From: Corticium candelabrum
Lineage: Eukaryota; Porifera; Homoscleromorpha; Homosclerophorida; Plakinidae
Assembly: GCF_963422355.1 (NCBI RefSeq)
Contig: NC_085097.1
Location: forward strand, 1,429,501-1,493,500
Length of the DNA: 64,000 bases
Direction of reading: 5' to 3'
The notes under the pieces: model-generated
The model's input: only the letters and a program-made list of their open reading frames with translations
What the model was told of the DNA's origin: nothing
The model's database searches: none
Made by a program: the position numbers and the translations under genes
In this document: positions 36,724 through 49,900 of the stretch, in pieces
Numbering within the stretch: the first letter of the stretch is position 1
Layout: each line of letters starts with the position of its first letter

Positions 36724-38423
36724 CAGTAGAAACATAGTACGTGGCAACTACACTGTCTCACGTCTTACGTTCCAAGATACTACAGTAACATCGTACTTTC
36801 AATATTAATTGTAAATAAACAAATTTATCAAATGTTTACTAATTTTATTTTGGATACCAAGTAAACAATGAATGTTTAGCGCAAAATATTTATGTTTACT
36901 ATGGTTAGTTTCATTATGAGATTCAATTGTTAGTATACGAGGTGAGACACACCATGATTTCCTAGAATAGCTTCTTTATCGGGTGCTCGAGGAAAATCAC
37001 GTGCGCAGACTCGCGTGGTTTGATCAGTGTGTGTCTCTGGAAAGAGTACTAGAGTACTGTAGCCAATCCGCTAATCGTTTCGCAATCGTGTTGGTATGCT
37101 ACGTGTTCATATCCTGATGTTTCTTTTCTTCCTCCCTCGGAAGGATGCAGAAGGCTAGTGTAATGTAATGTGTAATGTCGACGTTACTTTGCTATAGCAA
37201 GTTTGCATAAGCTATAGAGCTTCGGAAGAAGTATAATTACAATCACAGTACGTACTGTAGTCCAAAATCGCATGACGGGTTGAAGTTGGATGACGTAATA
37301 ATAATAATAATGTCCGGGTATGTTTTTGCACCTATCCGTCTACTCTATATATAGCTAGTAAAACAAATTATAACAATTGGTGGGTGTACGTAGTAATTTG
37401 CTCTAGCCAAAACTGTTTACTGTGGGTTTTTTGAATTTTGTTGGATGAGAGTATTCGTAGCTAATTTAGTAATCAGTTTTAGCAGTTGTGACTGCATTGG
37501 TTCAGATGGCTATCTATTCCATCTCTTTGACTACACGTGTTAATGGATTAACGCCAGACCAATTAAAAGTTTTGAGCTTGACCAAAATAGTCCATTTTGT
37601 TATCTCACATTTTTGTAAGCAGTGCAATGAAACTGCACTTGTCAAAATGTCACATGCTCATTACTTTTTATTTTTATTTTGATCGGTTGCGGTCTAAGTT
37701 TCATGTTCAAATATCCCAGCATAAAGATTTAGTTGATCTGGCCTAAATGGTGTAATTATAGGTTGGAATTGAATTAATACAATACACAGGAGGACATTGG
37801 TATGTATTTCTTCAACTTTTTAGCAAGCCAGGAAAATGTGCTAACTCTTCATACATTAAAATTCTCATCAGTAAGATCATATTTTCAGCAGCTGTTTGCC
37901 TTTACTTAAATCATTTGCTTTAGATTAGTTGATGTGGGTGTAATTTATTGTTTAAACTCTTGATCTGAACATTATTCAGCTGAGTCTTCTGCATGTTTAT
38001 GCATGCAAACTGCCTGCTTGGTTGTGCCTCGGCATTATGCCATTTGCTGATTGTAGTGGTAATAGAGAAAGCTAGTGTATTCTAAATTGTCTACTTTAAG
38101 TAAGAAGCCATGACAGAAACGGCAATGTTACATGAATTAATTCCTGTATATTGTTTTGGTTCATAGACTTGCAGTCATTTAAACAAAATTCTTAATGAGC
38201 AAGAGATCTGTTTGTTGTACACACTATGGTAGCAGCAGTTTGGTTAGCAAACACATTTGTCAAGCACAGTTTCTGCAATTAACATTAATAGAAATTATAT
38301 GTCAGTGCTAGGGTACATAATAGGCTTCAGTTAATTAAGAAAGGTTTGTGTTTGTGTCTGTTCGTAACTTATATCGATACTTGGGGTACCGCGATGCTAT
38401 AGCAATATTGTAGATTTATGAAA
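36724..38423. other. Intergenic
   Basis: No supported gene or transposon. A short ATG frame near 37119 with a hydrophobic start is unsupported. The stretch lies upstream of the receptor gene and may contain its promoter or first exons. Confidence 0.4.
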
Positions 38424-38520
38424 ATGAGCATATTTTTTACTGCCTTGGTAATTATCTTGCTTTTAGCTGGCACTCCCCTCTGGGGAATAACAATGATATC
38501 CTCGAAGAGTCCATACCATA
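38424..38520 (+). CDS. Candidate signal-peptide exon
   Basis: ATG at 38424 starts MSIFFTALVIILLLAGTPLW, a textbook signal-peptide pattern with a hydrophobic core and a small-residue end. The frame stays open for about 30 codons. A donor-like TAGTAACT lies near 38522, but its phase does not match the next known exon at 39761, so an unseen intermediate exon or another start would be needed. It is listed because the receptor downstream lacks a visible signal peptide. Confidence 0.25.
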
Positions 38521-38686
38521 ACTAGTAACTGTAAATCAGAACTAAGTATAGGTTATCACCACATTCCAAAGCAATATGATAATTATTGCTCAGTACTCCT
38601 TAGGGCAGGAGCAGCAGGTGAGTGCATTAAATGGTGACAGGGCAAGAAATATGATATTGCTCTGGAATGAGGGTGATAACTGACTT

Positions 38687-39168
38687 AAAGTCTGTTCGAT
38701 TATTGGAGAGGACGTGGGAACTGCAGTTAATAGATAAGGAATCGAAGAGCAGAGATAGGCATTGTTACTTCCGGCTAGTGAAATAAACGGTTTCAGTTTA
38801 GCTATGAACTTAGGTTCGAAGATTCAACGAATGCTTCGGCTACATAAGCTTGCTAGCTACAACTGTTTTACTTATCAATCCATAGTTTAGAGTACGTCCC
38901 CGTCAGCGTTCAAGTAGTGGGCATTATAGCGGTGGCTTTGAAGTTATCAGACATCTGGTGTAAATGCAAGGGGAGGGCAGGGTCAAGCACGTGTCATACA
39001 GGAAGTTACTAATTGTGTCATAATAAAGAACCAATCACAGTTTTATTAACTGATCTGGAACCTCCTCCTTGTGAGCTTTCCAATGATGTTGGAATCAACC
39101 GGCTAGGACGTCCACTTCAGGAGATACGGGTTTTCCCCCACGTCCTCTCCAATAATCGAACAGACTTT
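38687..39168. mobile_element. ~480 bp inverted-repeat element
   Basis: AAAGTCTGTTCGATTATTGG (38687) is mirrored by the complement ending at 39168. The arms agree for about 32 bp, including GAGAGGACGTGGG. The interior has no protein of known type. Class and target duplication are unclear. Confidence 0.6.
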
Positions 39169-39760
39169 AGTTACCAGCTAGCACATGGCCCTTACCCAAT
39201 GAGTGGTTTAGTAACTGTCATGTAGTCAGCATTCCCAGCTTGATGACAGTTTCAACTATTTAGTCAGAGATAGCTTACTTTTGTCTGCTGCACTAGGCTG
39301 TGACCGGGGCGATACTTCTCCTTTTACGTTTGACTTTTTAGCTTGTCTGCGAAGTTGTTGTGGCTTGCATAAGATGCCCTGTTTGTTTGTTGAGGTGTTG
39401 ATGTTTTAATATCAAAATCAGTCTCAGTGTGAGCATGCAATAACGGTGGGAGTGGGCACTAACTAAAGTATGTGTGCAATAACATTATAAGCGAGCAATA
39501 ACAAGGTATGCAGGCATTGGACCAAATACTGATATTATTGCACAGTACGAGAGCACTCATTGAGTAGGGGCCCCTTTGCGATAACTAATGGTATTATATT
39601 AATTAGCCACAGTGAAACTTATTGCAAATGCATAGCATAGGTGTGTGCAGCTTATCTCTTATATATGTAGACCTGACTGTTACTTTGTCAATTAATGTGA
39701 GCATCAGCATACATTCCTTACTGATTTCAACTGTATTGTGTAATATTAGTTTGTTTGCAG
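39169..39760. other. Probable intron or 5' flank of the receptor gene
   Basis: AT-rich sequence ending in a T-rich tract and TTTGCAG at 39754-39760, the acceptor of the PSI-like exon. No other feature was seen. Confidence 0.4.
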
Positions 39761-42700
39761 CTTTTGTCAGTAAATGTATGAGACATGAAGATTGTTTGTC
39801 ATGCATTCAAGACTCTTGTAGTCGTTCACGGCGACAGGTCAAATTTTGTGAGACGGTTTCAGCTTGTTCATGGTGTCCAGATCGCAAGCAGTGCCTTCCA
39901 GCTTATTTTTCCCCTCAATTTGCATGTCCGAATGATACCGAGAAAGACCGTCCAGGTCAAATTTGCCAGAAAAGTCAAGACACTACACAGCAACAAAGTA
40001 TGACTCGTATTTTGTGGTAATTAAGCGGTACTTTAGAAATAAGAATTGTATTTAGCATGCACTTGTGTGTGTGTACACGCTTGTGTGTGGTTTGTGGCTG
40101 TAGCTGAAATTGTTAGAGAGTCACATGTGGAGAATGGATACATTCTCGACATTGAGGTCATAAGTTCAGGACGGGCTCAGGCATAATTCCCTTGGCAAGG
40201 AACTCACTCACAGTTGCCTTTCTCGAGTCAGGAGTATTAATGAGTTCCTGGTCTTTGACAGGGTGGGGTGGTGGTGGTGGTACTTGGGTGGTGGTAGTGT
40301 TAAAAGTGGACGGTGCATAATACATTAAAATGGATCAATGATGACACAAGCCCGTCACGTGATTTTTAAAATTTTATGTTTACAGAAAGTTTTCGGATAT
40401 CATATCACAGCAACTTTTATATAGGCAAAAAAACTTAATACAATTTGTCTAAATCCACTTCTGCATCACAGTAGATGTGAAGGAGTCACAAGATGGAACA
40501 AGTGACTTTGGATTGAAAGCGGATTTTCACAGTTAAGCGGGCAATTAGTCCAAACCCCCAGCCTACGGCCCTGTGGTGGTGATGGTGGTGAACAGACCGC
40601 AGGATTTGGCATCACTAACATCTGCTACATGCGGAAATGAGTGAGGTGTATACTATATATTTCCTTGAAAGAACACAGTGGCATTTAGTCATTTGCATGG
40701 CTGGACCCTGCGGCGTTCACAGGCACCATACGCATGTCTTCATGGCCTAAGCCTTATCTTTCTTCCTCCTCCCTTTGTCTTTTTGTGTGTACCACATCGT
40801 CTTTGAGGTTTAATGTCTTTTTTTGCCGCTTGGCGTTTGTCTACTTACGTAACTTATTCTCTAATCTCGTCCTGCTTGCCTTTTCTTGAAGTGGTGCATG
40901 TACTGTACTACTTTGATTTTTAGGCAGCCTCGTGTGAGTGCTTCTTGGGATGCTATACTTCTTGGGTTGCTATACTTGCCAAGCAGTTCAGGCAATTCAG
41001 GCACGTGTCAAACGTGCGTGCAATATGCATAATGAATATCAATTGCCTGTCTTGCAGCGTTTATTCAAGGGCAACAACATTCATTTAAGTTAGTAGCAGG
41101 AGCCTGTGGCATTTATTTAAGGGCGACATTCTTTCGAGGGGAGGGGAGGGGAGAGGGGAGAGGGGGTTGTTGTCATGTGGTTGACTATGTAGTACAGGAC
41201 TTATGCATTAAACGGTAAACGTGTGCTGTCTTAAATTTTTTCTAAAGGTACTGCTGTTTCAAAATAATAGATACCACACTGGAACAGAAAGAGACACTTT
41301 AATTAATCATACTATTATTGTTACATTTTATAATATAAAATATGTGACTGTGTTGTACTGATGAACAATTAATTAATATTAAACAAAAGGTATTTGTTGT
41401 AGGATATCAACTGTATGTAATTCCATCTTATGTACATTGGTTGAATTTTCTATTATTGGTTTCTGCTCTTTTGTAGAGTCTAACTGCATTATACCAGGAG
41501 AAGATTTAGCAGTCATACTTCCAAAATTGTGAGATTAGCATGCATGAGTCAGGAATAATTTGTGTCAACAAGCTGTTTTGGTTTAGTGATGTTTTGTATC
41601 ATCAATCTTCTGGCCCGCCTTATTTTAGTGTTGCTCTAAACCTCTGCCAGACCGTCTCACAACATAGTGAAATAGGAGGTAAATGTGGAAGCAATGCTGA
41701 GCTGCAAGTTGTTGAAATGGTAGATGCCTGTCAAAGTTTTCAATTAACACAAGCTGAGTTAAAGGAGAGATACTATTGTTGGTCAATACGTCAGGCTAAA
41801 AATCCAATTCTCAATTTGAATGACAAGTCAGATCCAAGTGTTGGTGCTTCAATTTTATTTGGCAATTTAAGCTGTTGTCCACAAAATGGCACTGATGCAT
41901 CTGATCCTGGGACAATAGGTCAGATTCCCATAAGAATTATTCTAGAACCCCCAAGTAGAGGATGCAATGACCATGATCTATTTGAAATAGTGAAATCAAG
42001 AACTAGTGATTTTCGAGCTATGTTGGATTGTTCTTTATTGCAAGGAAACTACTTTGACATTGTGGTTGAAACGTCACGATTATGTCCGGCGAATATCGAT
42101 TATGCACTTAATGTAAGTGAAACATATTTGTCCTGTCATGTTGACAAATTGAATAGAGTCAATTGCACTGTATTTCTTCACGGAAGAAATGCTTCAGTAA
42201 CGTCAGATTCTGTATGTTCTTTTGACCATTTTCAAGTTCAACTGAAATCAAGTGACAACAGTGAAATAAAATATTTGTCGGAGTTTTCTGTCAACAATAC
42301 TAATCGATGTACATTTTCTGTAGCAGTGGATAGTTTGGAAGCAGTAATTGTAACATATTCATTTGAACCGTTTGTTTCTCATGGAAATATCAGTGGATCA
42401 CCATATCTTTTATCTCTGAGTCACTCAAAGTCACGCTTTCCGTATTTGTACATCGCTGGTGGTGGGGGTTTGATTTTAATAATACTAGTTTTCATTGTTG
42501 TTTACTGTGTCATACGAAGGCATAAGACAAGATCTACTATTATTAATGACAGCGAAAGAAGGAGAGGTGACAGTGAGCTACAGGATCAAGGGTCAGTGGA
42601 TCCTAATGGCCAAGAATATCAAGAGAAAGAGAGAGATTACAACACTGCAAATAGTGATTTGCGACAGATGTTTTTGGGCTCAGCTGAGCATGCAGGGAGT

Positions 42701-43252
42701 CCTGCTACAAATGGGTATGAGTACTCACAAACTGGTATGACCCGTTTTCTAGTTGAACAGAAACCTTTGGTAATGGGGCAATTAGTATCTAAAGATGAAT
42801 TCTTGGCTGAAGGCAAGTATCATGTATGTGTGATCCGTCGTCAGGAAGATACTGCTTGGGTTGCTGACAACTTGACACCATTATTTGAATGTTATGATTT
42901 GGCAGTATGTGACATTTACACACCACAGGAAAATACTGACTTGGGACGATTGTTCTCTGATTTCATTATAAGTGCCATTAATTCGAGTTCTTGTTTTCTT
43001 ATTGTTTGCTCACCAGAAACGGAGAAATCTGGAGACTTTCCATTTAAATTTGCTGTTTCTCATGCATTGCATAATGCTGTTAGTAAGGATGAAACAGCCG
43101 AGAAGTTGCGAGTCATTTTAGTTAATGACAAAAAAGAGTCTATTCCTGAGGATTTGCAAATCTTCACTTTCATTGACTGGGCGGAGGAATCTCAACGCGA
43201 ATTGTTGAAGGAAACCTTCAAATCAATCGCTGAAAGAGATGGAAATTACTAA
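39761..43252 (+). CDS. Single-pass receptor: PSI-like domain, Cys-rich ectodomain, TM, TIR/SEFIR-like domain (5' end missing)
   Basis: Exon 39761-39997 enters and leaves in phase 1. It encodes a PSI-like domain: CMRHEDCLSCIQDSC, then CSWCPDRKQCLP and a final Cys near 39966. The next exon begins at 41477 in matching phase (SNCIIPGEDLA). It meets an apparent shift in AAAA at 41523-41526, then stays open to the stop at 43250-43252. Counting from ATG 41540: Cys-rich ectodomain with many N-x-S/T sites to about residue 300; TM about 305-327 (GGGGLILIILVFIVVYCVIR); basic stop RRHK; linker; globular domain about 425-565. That domain has the order of TIR/SEFIR motifs: DTAWVADNL, DLAVCDIYTPQE, DFIISAINSSSCFLIVCSPE and FTFIDWAEE. 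Such domains recruit adaptors such as MyD88 or Act1, or act enzymatically. Signal peptide exon not established. Confidence 0.72.
40091..40262 (+). mobile_element. tRNA-derived SINE in receptor intron
   Basis: TGGCTGTAGCTGAAATTGTTAGAG (A-box region) starts near 40095. AAGTTCAGGAC (B-box region) lies near 40162, and CCCTTGGCAAGGAACT matches the core block of the SINEs at 28.3-29.0 kb. A GGT-rich tract follows instead of the ATGT tail. The copy is diverged. Confidence 0.6.
40263..41476. other. Receptor intron, remainder
   Basis: Non-coding. It includes GGT repeats (about 40263-40300) and a G-rich GGGGA tract at about 41137-41167. It ends at the acceptor before 41477. Confidence 0.5.
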
Positions 43253-44079
43253 ATGATTTTGCATTTCTGTTATTGACGCTAATTTTCATTGTATACCTAT
43301 GAAGTGATTTACTTTTACTAGCAGCGTATGAATTAGAGGGGTGTTTTACATTGTGACTACTGTTTTGTGAGTGTTATTAATTTGGACGGGTAAAGAGTGG
43401 TAGTCAGGTTTTTGAATTTGCTTTATTCTTTTGATTGGAATCTCTTTCTCAGACGCGCATGGGCACACATGCACATCTGGCATGCCCACTTCCGCTCATG
43501 CGTATTCGACCATGTGTAGATTGTGCGTTTTGCATGTTGCTAGTATATAAACTCTTATTACAAGTGTTAGTATACGATATGTTGCTAACATTTCCCCGTA
43601 ATTTTCAACCGTTGCTGTATATGACGTTTCAATTTGAAATTTTCGAAGAAAGAGGGACTGGCAGGAAGACATTACCCGTTACATTTCTAAGCCTGTTTTA
43701 TTTTACAAAGTATACCTTGCGTTCCTGTGATTAATTATTTAACTGACATATCTCCATGTTGTGATGATCTGCAATTACGACGAGTGTTGTGCAATTCTAT
43801 TGACTAGTCATCACTGCTATATTTGCTTGATCTCATGCATAGATTCGTGCCTTAGACCGCTCTTATCTACTTACTTTACTCTACTAACAAAACTTTATTT
43901 GAGACATTTAGATTAATTTCTGCTATGCTTCGTGAAGTTTCTAGTGTGAACATATATATTTAAATATAGATAGTATTAGCTTGAAATTTTGTGATTAGAT
44001 TAATTTTTATCATACGTAGCCCGAAGAAACGGTATTTGATTCTTTTTATTGGAGGCATTTTATAGGCGGAGTGTCTGTG
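43253..44079. other. 3' flank of receptor gene
   Basis: It presumably includes the 3' UTR. No gene or repeat was recognised. Confidence 0.5.
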
Positions 44080-44500
44080 CCCCCTTTCATTATTCCAATT
44101 TTTGCATTTTCAATGCTGTAAACAAACAAAGTGAAAGAACACTACCTTGTCGCACGCCGTTGGTGACCTCAAAAGCGTTAGATGTACGGTTCTTCCATTT
44201 AACCTTCATGGTTTGAGATGAATGGCATGTAGCTAGGAGTCTCACAACACCCACAGAGACTCCTTTTTGAAGGAATTTACAGAACAGCCTAGCCTGTAAT
44301 GCTTTGCTTTGTCATAAGCCCTAGAAAGGTCTAAGGCACAAGAATATACTACCTTGTTCCATTCTGTAGATAGTAATTTGCTGTCTCTTTCAACACAAAT
44401 GAACAGTTGGAGCAACTATGATTTTGTTTGAAGCCAAAGTGTTGAACGGAATGATGTCTAAACTATCCAAGATCACATGCTGCATTGCTTTAGATGCGAC
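44080..44500 (-). pseudogene. LINE reverse transcriptase fragment
   Basis: On the minus strand, broken frames contain LFCKFLQKGVSVGVVRLLAT, then TSNAFEVTNGVRQGSVLS, the region leading to and including the conserved NGVRQG box of non-LTR reverse transcriptases. Stops interrupt the frame upstream, and the catalytic YADD box is not visible. A short, dead fragment. Confidence 0.72.
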
Positions 44501-46238
44501 GGACGAAATTGCTATATACCTCTATAATTATTGGTCAGACATATCTCCATGCTTGTCCTTACCGATCAGTACTATGTAGGACCTAGTGTGCTGCTCAGGT
44601 ATCTAGACGGAATCAGAATTTAAGACGTATACGTAGACTCGGATCTGACCACGCAAGCCGTCCTATAGACGATACCAGGGACTGTGGTCTCAAAGATGCA
44701 TGCATTTATCCGGGAGTACGTATTTCGGCCTGCTTCCTAATTAATTAACTTAATTAAGTTAAACTAGACTCGTGACCAGTCTTGCCGCGCTTTCGTCATT
44801 CCCGGATAACCAGTTTACAGTCCATCATTTGAACACAATGCATATGGTTTAGGCTTTAGCAGTATGTGTATTTGTAAAGTAGTTGTAGAGGATCATGCAT
44901 ACATATATACGAGCCCCCGTACTAGCGGAAACTGACTAACCAACTGTAATCTAGGCCATAGATAGACAATCAGTAAATTTCGTTGGGATGATAGGGAAAT
45001 TCTCCTAGACACTGCATGCTTCCTGCTTGAAAAGAGGTCTGGAATTTCTCTAAACAAACCAGGTCATGTATCCAGCTTCAGGCTCTAATAGCATACACCT
45101 GGCGGTATCATTTACTTGCGCCTGATGGAAACTACTTAGGAGTCTAGTAAGTGGTTGGCAATAATGTGGGTGTGTTATTGGCCAATTAAGCCCGTCTTAA
45201 CCTAAGTAGCTATAGAATGTGATTTAAAAGGTAACTTTTAATAAACTGATTAAATTTTTTACTAGGTAGCCTGGTGCATGCACATAGAGTTTGAACCATG
45301 CAGCACTTATTGCATAGTATTCATTAATTGTCATGAAACTAAATATACATTTAATTTTGATTTTTGCAAAATTAATTTTATATGTATTTGCATCTTAATT
45401 AATTCTTAAATCACATTATAACTCTTGCTGTGGTATGCACTCGATCTAGCCAGCTTCCATAAGCTGTTCTTCGAAATTATGCATGTGCATGTCTTGTGAT
45501 CTACCAAAGTCTTGATTGCAGTGAACATGCAGAGTTGATGAATTACCTAGGCGGACTATTCTTTTGACTGATAGCTGATGAGGAAATTGGAACTGATCAC
45601 ATACAGTTTATAAACTTGCTTTGCTGTTCTCAATGATAAAATTGTAAGAGAATGAGAGCTTTCACGCAAACATGAGTACGTATATATTGGTCACACTCTC
45701 TCGTGCAAGGCATAGTTGCAAGCATGGTTGCACTTAGATGATGGCATGTGCTTGAATATACTTGCAATGTTAGTGGTCAGTCAGTGAGATTGCAAACCTA
45801 CATTAAATTTGTCCCACTTATGATAAATTTGTACTGCTCCAGAAAACGGATGCTCTCAGAAATTCTAGTATAAAATGTTTCCGTACATCTTAGTCACACA
45901 AAAGATCATGGGTGGCACAAAATATCTCATTGGTGCTTCACTCCTTTGTTAGTACTGTACTTCAATTTCTGTTAGACGCTCTTGTGCGTTAATTAAATTG
46001 ATCAGGTATTACAGCTATAGGTAGACTACTCGTACTAGTATATAAACCACTGCAATGGTTAGTATAAAACTGGTTTGCAGGGTAGGCAAAGCAATTGGCA
46101 GAGTTTTGTACAAGTTATCTATCTGCTAGCAATATTCAGTTATTCTACTGAAATCAAAATAGTTCTTTGTAGTCCATCTAATCTCCAACAATCAGCAACT
46201 AGAAGATATAAGGAACTGTCATGATCACTCGAACACTT
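44501..46238. other. Intergenic
   Basis: AT-rich, with many TTAATTAA runs. No coding region or clear repeat was recognised. Confidence 0.5.
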
Positions 46239-46884
46239 TCAGTTAACAATCTAGAATCAGTAAATGGGGATATACATGTTGAAGAATCTCGTTGTCAAAA
46301 CGATTAGTATGTAAGTTCCATTTTCTTACCTTGTGATCTACTTCTGGAAGTTTCTGAAATACCCTGAACTTCTCCTCCCATAAAGCAGACACTCGTTTTC
46401 CCTAGAGAAAGTCAGCTATACCGCATGAAGGTGAACAGTAAGATTAAAGTCACTACCTTAGTAGCTGGCTTATTCATCTTGATCCCAGTCCTATGCAGAA
46501 GTTTCATTAATTGCTTACAGGAAACGCTTTAGCTAGCAACATAGTGCACATGCAACATTGATCTTAAATCCATACATTTAATTAATTAAAGTAAATACAA
46601 CTAGATACAGTTGTGTCCTTGTTCATAATTACTAAACCAAACCAAGGCAATTAGCGAAAGAGTCTGTCAAAGTTACCACATTTAAAAATAATTATAAATT
46701 ACAAATAGAAAGACCAAAGCTTATAATTCTGCAAGCTTAGCTGAAATAAATCACTAAAATAAAAAGTAATACCATGGCAGATGGCTAGAAGTTGAAACCA
46801 ATTGCAAGGTTCTAATGCAAAAGTTTTTTGAAAAGATTGCATCAATAATGATGGACTTGGCTTTGCTATAACGATGTTGTACAC

Positions 46885-46964
<80 letters not shown>

Positions 46965-49900
46965 ATTTGCCAATCTTTAGTAAAGCGTGCACTTTGTTTA
47001 CAGAGCTTTACAAAGCAAAATCAATAGATTGTATTCCAAAAAGTTTAAACACAGACGCCGTGGTTGCTAGTACAGCGTTGCTCACAGAAAATGCATGCAG
47101 TATAACACATCCTTCTCATTGCAAGTAGTCATGCAACCTTATTGGCTATATAGTCGTCTTTGGCCAGGCACCTGTGTTTAATTAACATGTGGTATTGACT
47201 ACTGTAGCAGTGATTCATTGCAAAATAGATTCAGACAGCGTACTCTTTCAAAGTGTAATGTGTTGGAACAGGTGTTTGCAATATTGCAACAGTCGTCTAT
47301 ACTAAACTATTTTTGTCTCCGTATAGTGTTCCTTTGAAAACTAAATTGGAGGTTTGTGCATGTCAGTCAACAAAGAAGTGATTTGTTATGCCAGAAATTA
47401 ACCAAGTGCTTCGACTATTTGTACAGTGTGGTATTTCAGTTTAGACAAGAGCTTCAAAATATCGAAGAAGCTACAGCTCAAGACTGAGAATGATGATAAC
47501 GAGCTGAAATAGTGTTTGCCTAGAACAACAAGATTCTAGCAATACCCTAAGAACAATGATCTTCAAGGTGTTTGGCTTTGCATACGCTGCATAAACAATA
47601 AATTTTAGCTGTGGGATCTTTACATGCAAGGTGCATATTATATTGGAGGATTCACGAGTGCCGGAAGTGGTTAGAAGTGGTGCATCGTAGAAAATATGTA
47701 CAATTACTGTAACAAAATCATAGATGTGCTATTTTTGATATATTGACGGCTCTCGTTGTCTACAACCAGAGCAACCAGACACAGTTAATTGGGACAAATC
47801 CAAAGAAGTGCCGGTTCTATTGCTTCACAAGAATTAACTGATTCCATCAGAAAGTACAGGAAGTTGAGTGACGCATGTCAGACTATTAGACCATCTCACA
47901 ACATTATATTTTATTAGTGGCAACCCTTATATGGATGTTCTAAATGAGCACCACAGAAAGCACGACAGTCATCAATGCATGATTCATTGGTCTTTCTCAC
48001 CTGAGTAAGAATTGGTGCCAATATGCAAGCGACGTTAAAACTAATATTAAAATTAACTAATACTAAAAAGATTGCCCTTACCCTAGGATTTTAATTACAT
48101 TGATAATTCTTACACTTGTGCTGCTGCTCCATCACACAGTGAAGTGGTAGCTCTTCGTTTGCCTCGTGGTGATGATTGTGCAGTCGATTTCAAAAACTGG
48201 AGAGCAATGAGCTGAATTTTCAATCGCTCAATCTATAATCAATACCTCAAATGCATTATACAAATTAACCAATGTAAGGGAAAGTAAATACTAGCAATGG
48301 TGATTCAATACGTATACATTACGCCTTTATATAACTGATGGCAGTATATGTAACATATGTATGTCATTCGGTTAATTAACATATTACAATCTGTCAAGTC
48401 TATGACAAATTAATTTTTTATGGCTTAGCCGTTAGCAGTGGCACCTTGAAAAGGAGCATTAATGTAAGACAAAGATTAGAGCAATTTGACGGGTTAGAGT
48501 GTGGTGTATACTGTCTAGGAAAGCAGATATGTTGTGTGTTTGATATTCTTATACAATACATGATAATTATCTTTGCTTCCATAGCTGACTATATGACAAG
48601 TTGTAATGAAAGGTATCTCTGATTATGAATTCCAACCTGACAGTCTATTCTGAGCCAACACTTCGACTAGTTACTCTAGTCTTTCTCAAGGCAAACTTGG
48701 AAAATTAATATACGGAGTATTGCAATGCACAATGGAAGTCAAATTCATAATAGTTGTCTTTAATTCTAATTACATATAGACGGTCAGGCTGTGTCGGATC
48801 TGGAATGCTTCTTTTAGTTTCAACTCAAGTGGTCCAGTGACAGGTTCTAGGAGTGTGGTATTATCCCATTCTACTGAAGTTAATTGTCGCATGATCTGCA
48901 ATTACTCATTCTCTAGATGTTTCTAACTTTCTACAGTTTTCTTGGTGTTCTTTGTTTCTAGTCTTTCCTTCATGTTCTCCAATGTAGGCTTTGACAAATG
49001 ATCAAATTGTTGTACGAATTCAGATGCAATTTGCTTCTAAAGAGTGCTACTTGGTAAATCTATCTAAAATCGTACAAAGCAGTTGTCGTTTTCATGACAT
49101 ATTCTGTAACACGCTAAAATTGTCTCTCATTTTCAAATAGCAGTGTTCAAACATAAGGACATAAATGCTGCCTCCAGTTATTCCAATGTCAAGTGTCCAT
49201 AAAATTTAGTGAGTCAGAAAAGATTGCTTTCGTGTTGACCATTGCAGACAGGTATGTTCCAACATAGAAACCTATGATTTGCAAACGTGAAATAGACTGG
49301 TCAAGTGAAAAGCTTCCTCATGCACGTTGGTAGGTTGTGATTGCCTGTCTGCCCTTTGTCTGTGCCAGTGGCAGCGGACCTGGAGGGGAAGAGGGGGCAG
49401 CTACCTCCAACTTGGAGCACAACTTTTATTTTGTAAGCAAACAGTACCTGAACAATACTGAATATTATAAATACAAACTTTGGGCAAAATATATCTACAA
49501 TAATTGATATATTTTTACAAATTTACCAGGGTAACTTCGCAATAACACAATAAATCTATACTCTCTGTTTTTGTAACTAAACTATTCGATGAGGTAAAAC
49601 TGCTTCATTGATGATTATCTATTTGTATGTCTTGACAGTTGACAAACTTAGTTCTGATATCAATAAAACTTTTACCTACATACGACCAATTAAGATTAAG
49701 CCGGTTGGCATTCACAAAAATTCTTTCAATTATATTTCAGTGTCTGAAGGCCTGTCCACACTTGCAATTGGATTACGATCCAATTGCGATATCATCGCGA
49801 TAAATCCAATCCACATCGAGAGGTGATTCTGATCGCAATCGGTTGAATCCAATTGGAAATAGTGGGCGTTACCTCAATGTATGCTACACGGGTCTATTCG

